Shown in pieces: positions 55,620 to 64,000 of a stretch of 64,000 bases of DNA. A program made the translations under genes and the position numbers. Position 1 is the stretch's first letter. Each line of letters opens with the position of its first letter. Origin of the DNA: DYRB01 sp963802205 (lineage in GTDB: Bacteria; Pseudomonadota; Gammaproteobacteria; Chromatiales; Chromatiaceae); NCBI GenBank assembly GCA_963802205.1, contig CAWDHW010000004.1, positions 153,499 to 217,498 of the forward strand, given 5' to 3'. The notes under the pieces are model-generated. The model saw only the letters and a program-made list of their open reading frames with translations, did not search any database and was not told where the DNA came from.

Positions 55620-57434
55620 ATGAGCGACATCGACTATAAGGCCAAGGGTAGTATCCTGGCCCCGTTGAAGAACCTGTCGTTCTTCGGGCGCCCGGCGGTG
55701 ACCGTCCCCCTGGACCCGCGCCCCGCGTCTGCCGTTTACCGCGGCTTCCACCTCAACGATTGGGAGACCTGCGTCGGTTGCAGCACCTGCCAGAAGGTCT
55801 GCGACAACGCCGCCATCACCATGGTCAAGGTCCCGGGACTCCCCGAAGACCCGGCCAAGGGCATCCGCAACCTGCGCCCGGCCATCGATTACGGGCGTTG
55901 CTGCTGGTGCGCCCTGTGCGTGGACCTGTGCCCGACGGGGTCTATCTCCCTGTCCACGGAGTATGTCCATACCTGCGTGGACGCCGATCTCGACAGCTAC
56001 TTCGTCCTGCCCGACGCCAACGGCATCCACGGCACCCCCTTCCCCAAGGGCTGGGCCAAGTCCGCGGATTCGGACCTGGTGGCCCTTGAGCGCCAGCACA
56101 TGCCGGAGCTGACGCCCGAGGCGCGCATGGGCGGTTTCGACGAGATCGTCGCCGGCTATGACGCCAACCAGGCCATCATCGAGGCCTCGCGCTGCGTCCA
56201 GTGCGGCATGTGCCACGATGCCTGCCCGACCCACATGAACGCCCCCGAGTACATCCGCGCCATCTGGAAGGGCGACCCGGAGGAGGCGGTGCGCGAGATC
56301 TACCGCACCAACCCCTTCGCCCATACCTGCGGGCGCATCTGCACCCACCGCTGCGAGACGGCCTGCTCCGTCGGTCATCGCGGGACGCCTATTGCCATCC
56401 GCTGGCTCAAGCGCTACGCCATGGACGCCGTTCCCCACGAGCGGGTCAAGGAGATCGTTTCGGAGTTGCGCCCGAGTTACGTGACCGGCAAGCGCGTGGT
56501 CATCATCGGGGCCGGACCCGCGGGGCTCACGGCGGCCTTCGACCTGGCCAAGGCCGGGCACGCCGTCACGGTCCTGGAGGCCCAAGCGCAAGCCGGCGGC
56601 ATGACCCGCTACGGCATCCCCTACTACCGGCTGCCGGCCGGGGCCCTGGATCAGGACGTGGACGTAATCGCCTCCATGGGGGTCAAGATCCAGTACAACA
56701 CCCGGGTCGGGGTCGATGTCTCCATGGCCCAACTCCAGGCGGATTACGACGCCGTGGTCATTGCCGTCGGGCTCTGGATGGGGCGTTCCACCCGTATCCC
56801 GGGCAGCGAGCACAAGGATGTCCACCGCGCCGTGGACCTGCTGCGCAGCGTCGCCGCCGGCGAACAGATCGCGGTGCCCCGCAGTGCCGTGGTGGTCGGC
56901 GGCGGCAACGTCGCGATGGACATAGCCCGCACCCTGGCCCGGCTCCAGCGCCGCGACTACGGCGAGGTCCGCATCACCCTCACCGCCCTGGAGGACCGCG
57001 CCCACTTCCTCGCCGATCCCGACGAGATCAAGGAGGCCCTGGAGGAGGGCGTGGTGATCCACGACGCCCACGGGCCCCAGCATGTGGTCATGGACAATGA
57101 GCGGGTGGCGGGCTTAAAGACCTGGAAGGTCCTGTCCATCTTCGACGCCCAGGGGCGCTTCGCCCCGAGCTACGACGACAGCCAGGAGATGATTCACGAG
57201 GGCGACATGGTGGTCGAGGCCATCGGCCAGGCGACTGACGTCTCACTGCTCGGCGAGGACCTCAAGGAGTCGCTTGAATGGAACCGCGGGCGCCTCAAGG
57301 TCGATGGGGCAGGGCGCACCTCGGCCGTTTGGCTGTGGGCCGCCGGCGACATGGTGCGCGGGCCCGATGTGGTCTCCGCCGTCGCCGATGGCCATCGGGT
57401 TGCCGCCAGCATCAATGAACACCTCGCGGCGTAG
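55620..57434 (+). CDS. NuoI-like ferredoxin fused to GltD-type FAD/NAD(P)H oxidoreductase
   Basis: 604 residues. First a two-cluster ferredoxin: C51, C54, C57, C61 (CVGCSTCQKVC) and C94, C97, C100, C104 (CCWCALCVDLC). Next the GltD/NfnL-type N-terminal Fe-S region CVQCGMCHDACPTHMNAPEY with HTCGRICTHRCETACSVG, then FAD site VVIIGAGPAGLTAAFDLAKA and NAD(P)H site AVVVGGGNVAMDIARTLARL, ending GDMVRGPDVVSAVADGHR. In the Mbx layout the ferredoxin alone takes this place, so here NAD(P)H can feed or be made by the complex directly. The stop TAG lies in a REP. Confidence 0.9.
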   Translation: MSDIDYKAKGSILAPLKNLSFFGRPAVTVPLDPRPASAVYRGFHLNDWETCVGCSTCQKVCDNAAITMVKVPGLPEDPAKGIRNLRPAIDYGRCCWCALCVDLCPTGSISLSTEYVHTCVDADLDSYFVLPDANGIHGTPFPKGWAKSADSDLVALERQHMPELTPEARMGGFDEIVAGYDANQAIIEASRCVQCGMCHDACPTHMNAPEYIRAIWKGDPEEAVREIYRTNPFAHTCGRICTHRCETACSVGHRGTPIAIRWLKRYAMDAVPHERVKEIVSELRPSYVTGKRVVIIGAGPAGLTAAFDLAKAGHAVTVLEAQAQAGGMTRYGIPYYRLPAGALDQDVDVIASMGVKIQYNTRVGVDVSMAQLQADYDAVVIAVGLWMGRSTRIPGSEHKDVHRAVDLLRSVAAGEQIAVPRSAVVVGGGNVAMDIARTLARLQRRDYGEVRITLTALEDRAHFLADPDEIKEALEEGVVIHDAHGPQHVVMDNERVAGLKTWKVLSIFDAQGRFAPSYDDSQEMIHEGDMVVEAIGQATDVSLLGEDLKESLEWNRGRLKVDGAGRTSAVWLWAAGDMVRGPDVVSAVADGHRVAASINEHLAA

Positions 57435-57452
57435 GTCGGGCTTTAGCCCGAC
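57431..57452. repeat. REP palindrome supplying a stop codon
   Basis: GTAGGTCGGGCTTTAGCCCGAC. The TAG at 57432-57434 is the stop of the FAD-ferredoxin gene. It lies 45 bases upstream of the rubrerythrin-like gene. Confidence 0.9.
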
Positions 57453-57497
57453 GGGACCGGCGATCAATGAACATCGAGCGTTGAAGGAGAAGGCGGC

Positions 57498-58007
57498 ATG
57501 ACCCACACCGAAGGTACGCGGGATGCCTACGAGCGCATCCAGTCCATGACCACCCTGAAGGAGATCCTTGAGGTCGCCTCATCCTTCGAGGAGAGCGCCC
57601 GCAACTTCTACACGGGCCTGATCCCAAGGGTCGGCAAGAACGTCCGCTGGGTCGTCGAGGAACTGGCCCAGGAAGAACAGCAGCACTACGACCTGCTCAT
57701 GACCCTGTCCGCCCGGTCCGACATCGCCGCCCAGGTCCATGCCCAGATCGCCACCCCGGTGAGCGACAGGCGCTTCTCGGATGCCGTGCACATCCCGGAC
57801 TTAGGGGAGCGCCCGGACGATCAGGCCGTGCTCCAGTACGCCATGGGCCGCGAGCACCTGGCCATGGAGCACTACCGCAACCTGGCCAACGAGACCCCGG
57901 CCGGGCCCATCAAGGACCTGTTCGAGTACCTCGCCAACGAAGAGACGAAGCACAAGGCCGAGTTGGAGAAGGTCTATTATGAGACCGTCCATTCCGGGGG
58001 GGTCTAG
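57498..58007 (+). CDS. Rubrerythrin-like ferritin-fold protein
   Basis: 169 residues, an all-helical four-helix bundle with diiron-type motifs: EESARNFYTG (Glu), AQEEQQHYDLLMTL (ExxH), GREHLAMEHYRNLA and NEETKHKAELEKVYYE (ExxH). There is no rubredoxin domain. AAGGAGA lies 11 bases before the start. It follows the oxidoreductase cluster with 63 bases between. A role in peroxide or oxygen defence of the Fe-S complex is plausible but inferred from position. Confidence 0.85.
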   Translation: MTHTEGTRDAYERIQSMTTLKEILEVASSFEESARNFYTGLIPRVGKNVRWVVEELAQEEQQHYDLLMTLSARSDIAAQVHAQIATPVSDRRFSDAVHIPDLGERPDDQAVLQYAMGREHLAMEHYRNLANETPAGPIKDLFEYLANEETKHKAELEKVYYETVHSGGV

Positions 58008-58245
58008 TGGGTAACCGTTCAGCCCCCTACCGATATGAGGTAGTTCAATGAGTGCAGACAGCCAGGGCTGCGGGGCGGGCAGTGCAGGAATGATGCGGAT
58101 CCCGTTGCCGGTGCGTCGGGAGGTGGCCCAATGGCGCAGGGCTCGTTCGGCCTCATTAACGCTTACCCCGGTATCCGCATTACGAACGGCTGCGTCGCAT
58201 GATCAACGGTATCTCTCCGAACCTCATCTAGATCCAGAACGCCAC

Positions 58246-59305
58246 ATGCTGCGCAAACTTAAGCGACTATTGGGAACTTCCACAACGAGTCGTGCGAACA
58301 CCGATCGCTCACGACTGGTCGAGAACCTGTATCGCGGCCTGTTGCATCGTGATCCGGAACCCGGCGAGATCGATCACTGGGTGGGCTGCATAAACGATGA
58401 CGTGGACATCAACGAGATCATCGAACAATTCCTTAAGAGCGAAGAGTTCCACGGTCTGCAGAACAACCCCCACCGCCTGTTCGTCCCGCCCGGCCATTTT
58501 TACTCACCGATCGTCAAGGTTGACGAAGTGCGTCCGCTGTTCGCCCAGCAGACATTACGTCCCACGCAGCTGCCGGGAATCGACATCGACCGGGAAGCCG
58601 ATGCTTTCACTCTGGAAGCAACTCCTGCCATATCTCAAGGACATGTCCGTTCCCCGAGGAACAGTCCGACGACTTTCGCTATTTCTTCAAGAACCCAGCC
58701 TTCTCTTACGGAGATGGCAGCATCCTTTCCGCCATGTTGCGCCACTTCCAGCCCAAGCGCTTGGTCGAAGTCGGCTCAGGCTTATTCCTCTGCATGCGCG
58801 ATGGACACCATCGATCGCTACCTCGGTAGTGACGGTCGCCGTCAGCTTCATCGAGCCCTATCCGGAACTACTCGTCAAACTGCTCGGCGAGGACACTGTC
58901 GAGCGCGTCACGATACACGCGACCGGCGTGCAGAACGCCGACATGGCATCGTTCACCCCGCTCGACGCCGGCGATTTTCTCTTCATCGACTCCACCCATA
59001 TCATGAAGACCGGCAGCGACGTCTGTCACGAACTTTTCAACGTACTGCCGGCATTGAAGTCCGGCGTGTTCGTGCATTTCCACGACATCTTCTGGCCATT
59101 CGAATACTGTGCAGAATGGGTCGTTCAGGAGAACCGGTCCTGGAACGAACTCTACGGATTGCGTGCCTTTCTGATGTATAACGATGCCTTCGAGATCGTC
59201 TTCTTCAACGACTATTTCGTGCAGCACTGCCGCGACACCATCCAGGCCGACTATCCGGCCATGCTCAAGGACAGCGGGGGCAGCTTCTGGCTGCGCAAGA
59301 AGTAA
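58246..59305 (+). CDS. DUF4214-methyltransferase fusion, frameshifted
   Basis: About 350 residues when rebuilt. ATG at 58246 (MLRKLKRLLGTS). DUF4214 region SRLVENLYRGLLHRDPEPGE to EIIEQFLKSEEFHGL, then a class I methyltransferase: FKNPAFSYGDGSILSAML, RLVEVGSG (SAM glycine motif), FLFIDSTHIMKTGSDV and VFVHFHDIFWPFEY. Frames change near 58620, 58650 and 58790, with indels nearby. Such proteins often act in surface polysaccharide or glycan modification. The stretch 58008-58245 holds no clear gene. Confidence 0.7.
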
Positions 59306-59478
59306 CAATCCCCTACGGGATGCTACCTTCTTTGGGCCGTTGTGGCGTAGAACTTGGCGGGGCGACCCTTCGACCATGTCGCCCCTGATCTACGTGCCGC
59401 GCCTTTGTGGGTGCGCGCCGGAGATAAACGCTCGGTCGTGTGGCTGCGGAGTCCTAGCCCGACCTGCGCAGCCGCATC

Positions 59479-61152
59479 TTATTCTATGACAGACCACTCC
59501 TTGGTATTGAGGTCCAGCCGGCATAAGCCCTCAACACCATGGCTTTTTGAGTAAGCAAGCATGCGCGCATCATAGTCCTGGCTATTGGGATAGCCGAAAT
59601 TCCAATCTGGCGGCTGAAAGGATGCAATGCCATTTATTGTTGGAATACCCGCATTCTGGGCGATAAGCATAGCGCTTACGTTGTGAGCATAGTAATTATA
59701 AAACCATTCGGGAAAGCCCCCAAGGCTATCATCCTCTTTCCAGCCGGACACATAGAAAGCTCGGCACTGACTCGGTGGAAGATGGGGCAGTGCTATTCGG
59801 GCCAATTCCTTTCTTCTATCAAGGTCCAAATAGGGCTTATTGATTTCTCCGGCGATAAGTATGCCGGAAATCAGCATCATTAGCGGAAGCCCGGCATGTT
59901 GTTGCGACAAGTACTTGACCGCAATAATGATAACGGGAAGAGCCAGGAAAATCTGGTACGCAGTAACAGCATTTAGCGCCTTTGCGCCTGGAAACAAATG
60001 GAAGACAAAAAACCAGGCACTATGGCCGAAAAAATTCAATGACAATAGCCAGGTCGCTAAAGTCGCGACAATTAAATTATAGAGCAGTTCGTATGACTTT
60101 GTTTGGCGCGCCAGCTTAATAAAAAACACACATCCGCACACAAAAAGATAAAACAATACTATCGAGAACCCTGTATTGTAATACTCGCCACTTGGAGTAT
60201 ACCCGCTATCTATGTAGGACAGAATATAATTATAGAATCTACCATATAGGATGTTGTCGTTGCCAACTTGCAGAACCCCCTCAAGAGGAACTGTATTTGA
60301 AGATACTGACTCATATGAGCGAACTCCGACCTCGCGAGATTTCGGGAGGAACGCCGATATGAACGGCGAAAGAGCAGTGAGCGTCGATATCAAGACAAAA
60401 AGGACGGAACCATAGTGGGTAACGAGCTTATCCTTTATTTGCAATAGCCCCTGCCTGCCGCCTGCCACTAAAATGGTGGCAGCGAGTGCGCTCATAAAGA
60501 AGGCAAAAAACCAGGCCATATAAAAGCACGTTAGGCACCACGCGCCGAAAAGGATTCCAGAGACAAGCCAAAACATCCTGAAACGCGAGAAATTACCATC
60601 GATAAATGCCTTGATCGTAAACCATACGAGCAAGGACATTGTAGGCGTAAAGGCAACTGTCGCGAGCTGCAATCTTTGGCTGTGTATAGTCATCCCGTTG
60701 CTGATAGTAAAGAGGACCGCGACCAACAGAGCCCAACAGAAAGAAAGGGAGAAGACCTTTCGGCAAAGCAAATAGGCCCCAACGAACCCCACCGACTTGA
60801 TGACTAAAGAGGTGAGTTCGATGGATAGAAATGGATCGAGACCAGAGACTCGAAATGGATAATAAAAAGCACCAACCAGGAAATACGCGTCCGTCTGCGC
60901 GATTGTCTTCGTATAAGGGAAAAAGTAACTTACCTGCGACCAGCTTGCGTTTCCGGAGAAGACATGGAACCAGTGGTCGAGAATAGTTGCTACGATTACC
61001 GCATCGTACCTGTCTCCGGGCAGGACTGAGAAATGATTCGCTAATTGATATCGTTCCAGGATAACAAGGCACCCGACCAATACCGATCCGAGAAGGAAAA
61101 GCTTTGCGAGCCTGCTCGGATTACCCAATGTAGAAGAACCTAATATTCCCAT
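59479..61152 (-). CDS. Large multi-pass membrane protein, GT-C or YfhO-like
   Basis: 557 residues with about 12 hydrophobic segments, an N-terminal loop NHFSVLPGDRYDAVIVATIL containing an Asp pair near helix 1, and a soluble C-terminal tail (about 450-557) with PDWNFGYPNSQDYDARML. This layout resembles GT-C glycosyltransferases that use polyprenyl-linked sugars, but I see no clear family motif. GC is much lower than the rest of the window, suggesting transfer. It is in line with the small transporter and GT2 gene upstream on the same strand. Confidence 0.7.
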   Translation of the reverse strand: MGILGSSTLGNPSRLAKLFLLGSVLVGCLVILERYQLANHFSVLPGDRYDAVIVATILDHWFHVFSGNASWSQVSYFFPYTKTIAQTDAYFLVGAFYYPFRVSGLDPFLSIELTSLVIKSVGFVGAYLLCRKVFSLSFCWALLVAVLFTISNGMTIHSQRLQLATVAFTPTMSLLVWFTIKAFIDGNFSRFRMFWLVSGILFGAWCLTCFYMAWFFAFFMSALAATILVAGGRQGLLQIKDKLVTHYGSVLFVLISTLTALSPFISAFLPKSREVGVRSYESVSSNTVPLEGVLQVGNDNILYGRFYNYILSYIDSGYTPSGEYYNTGFSIVLFYLFVCGCVFFIKLARQTKSYELLYNLIVATLATWLLSLNFFGHSAWFFVFHLFPGAKALNAVTAYQIFLALPVIIIAVKYLSQQHAGLPLMMLISGILIAGEINKPYLDLDRRKELARIALPHLPPSQCRAFYVSGWKEDDSLGGFPEWFYNYYAHNVSAMLIAQNAGIPTINGIASFQPPDWNFGYPNSQDYDARMLAYSKSHGVEGLCRLDLNTKEWSVIE

Positions 61153-61449
61153 CTCAATTTCGTTGACTTGTTAGGGATCAAGGGCTAAGCGTAGCGGTTA
61201 GCATGTAGTAGCAACCCGCTGGCAAAGCCGGGGCCTTTCGTTGCGTGAGCCGCTTGAAGGGGCTGTGCAGGGTCAGCTAAGCTCGGCCGCGCGGTACTGT
61301 TGCTGACCTACAGGTGGCGGATCAAATCCAGAAGATTAGCAGATCAATCGTTGATTCTCCTTCTCCTGGTCCTGCGATGTGACAGGTGAATTGTTGTCTT
61401 CGGTTTTCGAGTTTCCAGCCCACGGAAAGGCCGGGGATATTTCGAATGT

Positions 61450-61797
61450 GGATAACTACGACTCGGCACTGCGATGATGATGCCGGCAATGATCGATCGC
61501 TACACCCACAAAGTATTGAGGATGGAATGGCTCGATTAAGATATGACGTGCCCCAAGGGAGCACAAAAGCGACAGCCACCGCCATCAGGGGATACACGCG
61601 ACCAAGATCGGCTTTCTGCAAGACCCAGACCCAGGCAATTGTCGTAATGCCATAAAGCGCAAATGCAGAAAAAGTGTTATCGCCGTACTGGGATCAAAAA
61701 GGCTACCGGAGCGCTGGAGGGACGCAGCACTCAACTTGAACAAGATTTGTCCAGCAGCAATGCCGATGACGCAGACTATCGCAACCAGGTAGGTCAT
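61450..61797 (-). pseudogene. Four-helix SMR/EamA-like flippase, frameshifted
   Basis: Starts MTYLVAIVCVIGIAAGQILF, then LQKADLGRVYPLMAVAFVL in another frame, and FVGVAIIIAGIIIA-like end in a third. This is the layout of ArnE/EmrE-type small transporters that flip lipid-linked sugars. Shifts lie near 61670, 61570 and 61500; the exact end is uncertain. Its ATG is 4 bases after the GT2 stop, so translational coupling is likely. From 61153 to 61449 I see no gene. Confidence 0.6.
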
Positions 61798-61801
61798 TAT
61801 T

Positions 61802-62790
61802 CAAAACTTCCTATTTGCGCGCTGACCCAGCTTGTGAACCCGTCGATGGAATGGTCGTCGCGGCACCGAAGCAATGTCATATCCAATAAAGGCGAGTATG
61901 AATTGCACACCGAGGATTACGGGAAGCGCGGAGACCATTACAGTGCCCGCCGGCGTAGGTACTCCAGATTGCAAGAGCTAGCCCAGTGAAGTCCTCCATA
62001 GGCCCCTCCCAATATCACCATCAAGACCCCAAGAGGGAGTTCGAATGATGCAAGAGACATGTCCCGAAGGTAGTAATTATAGAATATCCTTTTCACGAGT
62101 TTCTCATGTGCTTAAATAGAAACTCGCCAATTATTCGCGATATTTTAGGTTACTTATTTCGTCGCCATATTTGGCGTCCATCGGAATATCCACGATCACC
62201 GCGCGCAATGTGTTCAGCCGAAAGAGCATGTCGGTCTCGAAAAAATAGCGGCGACTTATCTTTGTGAAGGGAAGGTGCGAAGCAACGTCCCGGTGGATCG
62301 CAGTATATCCGTTGGTAGGATCGAAGAGATCCCAATACCCTGAGGAAAGTTTGGTCATGAATGATAGTGCGGCGTTGCCGATCAGGCGGGTCGTGGGCAT
62401 CGCCCGAATACCTTCCAAATCGAAAAAGCGATTTCCCTTTGTGTAATCGGCTTCGCCGTCTACAATCGGTGCCACAAAGCCGGGTATCAGGCGTGGATCC
62501 ATTTGGCCGTCACCATCCAGCTTTACGATTATGTCCATGCCATCATCAATTGCAGCTTGGTAACCGGTCATTACCGCTTCGCCAACGCCTTGATTGTCAG
62601 GATTTCTCATGACAACAACACGCTCATCCCGACTATGCGTAGTCACAAAAATACCTGTCGCATCAGGACAATAATCGTCAACAACGTAAATGCGGCTCAC
62701 CTCAGGGCCGATCTGTCCAATAACATCGAGAATCTGATGGCGAACCTTGTAGCTGGGTATCACAACGCCGATTTTTGAGGTTATGCTCAT
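61802..62790 (-). CDS. Family 2 glycosyltransferase with C-terminal membrane helices, frameshifted
   Basis: The N-terminal GT-A domain is intact: VVIPSYKVRHQILDVI, YVVDDYCPDATG, VVMRNPDNQGVGEAVMTGYQ, DxD-type VKLDGDGQMDPRL and GNRFFDLEGIRAMPTTR. After DEISNLKYRE the frame breaks (near 62140); another frame continues IIGEFLFKHMRNS and, after a further break near 62095, VKRIFYNYYLRDMSLASFEL and two membrane segments to a stop at 61802. This is the DPM1/GtrB/ArnC-like type that loads a sugar on undecaprenyl phosphate. It is the first gene of the low-GC cassette. Confidence 0.8.
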
Positions 62791-62940
62791 AGTATCATTT
62801 CGTTAGCAATCGGCCACTTTCGCGCAGCGTTACGCTGGGTGCTAGTAGGTCGCGTTCTAGCGGTGGCGGGGCTGGTGTGGAGGATCACGCCTCCCCCAGC
62901 ATGTAGCTGTGGATGTCTGAAGTTGAGCATTGTTTCCGGC

Positions 62941-63228
62941 TTAGATCAACGCGACGCGCTGAACGTGGATCTCATTTTCGCGCTTTCTTGCCTGTGCCAA
63001 GTCGAAAGCGGCTTGCATGCGTAACCAGGTATCTGCCGTGCTTCCGAATGCCTTTTCCAGGCGGATCGCCATTTCGGGCGAGATTGCTGCCTTTTCGTTC
63101 ACTAGATTGTTTAGGGTTTGCCGGGTTACATCTAGCGCCTTGGCGGCTTCGGTGACACCGAGACCCAGAGCCTCTAGGCACTCTTGCCGAACGATCCGAC
63201 CGGGATGCGGGGGATTGAGCATGGCCAT
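62941..63228 (-). CDS. higA: HigA-family antitoxin
   Basis: 95 residues. XRE-type helix-turn-helix GVTEAAKALDVTRQTLNNLV within NPPHPGRIVRQECLEALGL and MAIRLEKAFGSTADTWLRMQ, the usual HigA signature. Lies 13 bases after the higB stop in the same direction. It would bind and neutralise HigB and repress the operon. Confidence 0.92.
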   Translation of the reverse strand: MAMLNPPHPGRIVRQECLEALGLGVTEAAKALDVTRQTLNNLVNEKAAISPEMAIRLEKAFGSTADTWLRMQAAFDLAQARKRENEIHVQRVALI

Positions 63229-63241
63229 AGCGTTACCTCTT

Positions 63242-63518
63242 TTAGTGGTAGTCGATCAGGTCGACATCTCGGGCCTGTCCGTTATCGAAGTGAAAGACGA
63301 CGCGCCAGTTTGCGCGTACCGTGATGCCACAAGTTGCGTAGGTCGCCTTTCAGCGCATGTAGTCGGAAGCCTGGCAAGTTCAGGGCTTCGATCGTTGTAG
63401 CGTTATCCAGGGCGAACAGGATGTTCTCAAGCTTCTCGGCGTACTCTGGCGGCACCTTGCTGTGGTCGCTGCGTTCGTACAGGCGTTTCAAGCCGCGATG
63501 TTTGAAGCTTGTTATCAT
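63242..63518 (-). CDS. higB: HigB-family toxin, frameshifted
   Basis: About 92 residues when rebuilt. MITSFKHRGLKRLYERSD, then LENILFALDNATTIEALNLP, FRLHALKGDLRNLW and, after a shift near 63330, ITVRANWRVVFHFDNGQARD and VDLIDYH. RelE-type mRNase that cleaves at ribosomes. As read, the frame runs on into an unrelated C-terminus, so the toxin would be inactive unless the shift is an assembly error. The intact antitoxin fits either case. Confidence 0.78.
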
Positions 63519-63539
63519 AGCGTCAGTGTAAGGTGACAA

Positions 63540-64000
63540 TTGTCACTTGTCAACGAGAGGTGTCTCAGTTCTGTGCTGGACTGGGAGCGGTCCGGCGAGC
63601 GGTTTGAGGGTTTTCCGTAGCGAAGCGCAGGGGTTGTTAGGCGTCGAACGGGCAGGCAAGGGCGTGAGACGAAGTGTGCGGGGCGTGCGAGCGTAGCGAG
63701 TGCGCAGTGTGCTTCGTACATCGTGTTGGGCGAAGCCTTGAACGAACGTTGTAGAGGTGCTGGTGGGCGTCGGCGAGCTGCTCGGCTTTCTGGGCGTCGA
63801 TGCGGCGTTGTTCGAGGGCTACCATGAGGTATGGGAGGGCTCGGATATGCTTCCGGCTTCCACCGTTCGCCCTCGGGGCTCCAAAGCTCTCCGTCGAAGG
63901 TCCTCCAGCCATTCTAAGCTGCATGTTGTAAGGGATTGATCATGCTGGGGAGATAGCGTAGCGACGCATAAAGCTCAATTTGACATAATATACATTGTGC
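63540..64000. other. Intergenic end of the window, no gene supported
   Basis: 460 bases with short open frames only. Some local repeats of the GCGTAGCGAGTGCGCAG type occur. A TGTTAGGCG at 63638 resembles one half of an integron attC core, but I see no matching GCCTAAC partner. Confidence 0.4.

Noticed and set aside
63630..63650. Integron attC site near TGTTAGGCG
   Set aside because: There is no matching GCCTAAC partner, no second site around higBA and no integrase in the window.
63637..63924. 95-residue minus-strand frame with LPYLMVALEQRRIDAQ
   Set aside because: Only a short part looks protein-like, the rest is low-complexity, and there is no ribosome binding site.

Overview
The window is high-GC bacterial DNA, most likely from a gammaproteobacterium. 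The support is RdgC, an LptF permease, a YcgN-type (UPF0260) protein and a RAYT transposase with its REP palindromes. Membership of the purple sulfur bacteria (Chromatiaceae) fits the complex I-like/Mrp module and the sulfur genes, but it is a guess and no marker here proves it.

Layout. (1) 118-4762 is an operon with an Atm1-type ABC exporter, a NarX-type sensor kinase, a NarL-type regulator and a rhodanese. (2) 4941-13144 is an exopolysaccharide locus: two envelope proteins, an export protein, a tyrosine autokinase, a membrane-anchored protein, a Wzy-like polymerase and, on the opposite strand, a WecA-like initiating transferase. (3) 13202-15269 holds a methionine gamma-lyase and QueF. (4) 16295-32368 reads as one giant secreted protein: a long N-terminal region, DUF11-type domains, about 17 or more SdrD_B repeats with nested Ca2+-binding loops, and a C-terminal C25 (gingipain-like) cysteine protease. 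Its frame is broken many times. (5) 32482-38202 is a lasso-peptide locus: precursor with a perfect leader motif, PRMT-like methyltransferase fused to a PqqD/RRE domain, asparagine-synthetase-type cyclase, HPr-kinase-like protein and B2 leader protease. A RAYT gene and clustered REP hairpins sit inside it. (6) 38396-45696 holds sugar-nucleotide enzymes (TviB-like dehydrogenase, epimerase) and housekeeping genes (rdgC, amrS, ycgN-like, a DksA-like protein, lptF). (7) 46031-58007 is an apparent operon for an Mrp antiporter plus complex I-like membrane oxidoreductase. Its large subunit has lost the NiFe ligands, and its ferredoxin subunit is fused to a GltD-type FAD/NAD(P)H module; a rubrerythrin-like gene follows. 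(8) 58246-62790 contains a broken DUF4214/methyltransferase gene and a lower-GC three-gene cassette (GT2, small flippase, large membrane protein) resembling ArnC-ArnE-ArnT or Gtr systems. (9) 63242-63518 and 62941-63228 form a higB-higA toxin-antitoxin pair.

Sequence quality. Frameshifts are frequent between about 17 and 38 kb and recur near 50, 58.6, 61.6, 62.1 and 63.3 kb. Reading continues sensibly in another frame after each break, and the break that can be placed most precisely lies in a C run. This looks more like uncorrected indels in the assembly than real gene decay, but raw reads would be needed to tell. Genes affected are annotated over their full reconstructed span.

The two most interesting systems are the lasso locus with its methyltransferase-RRE fusion and the Mrp/complex I-like complex wired to an NAD(P)H module.
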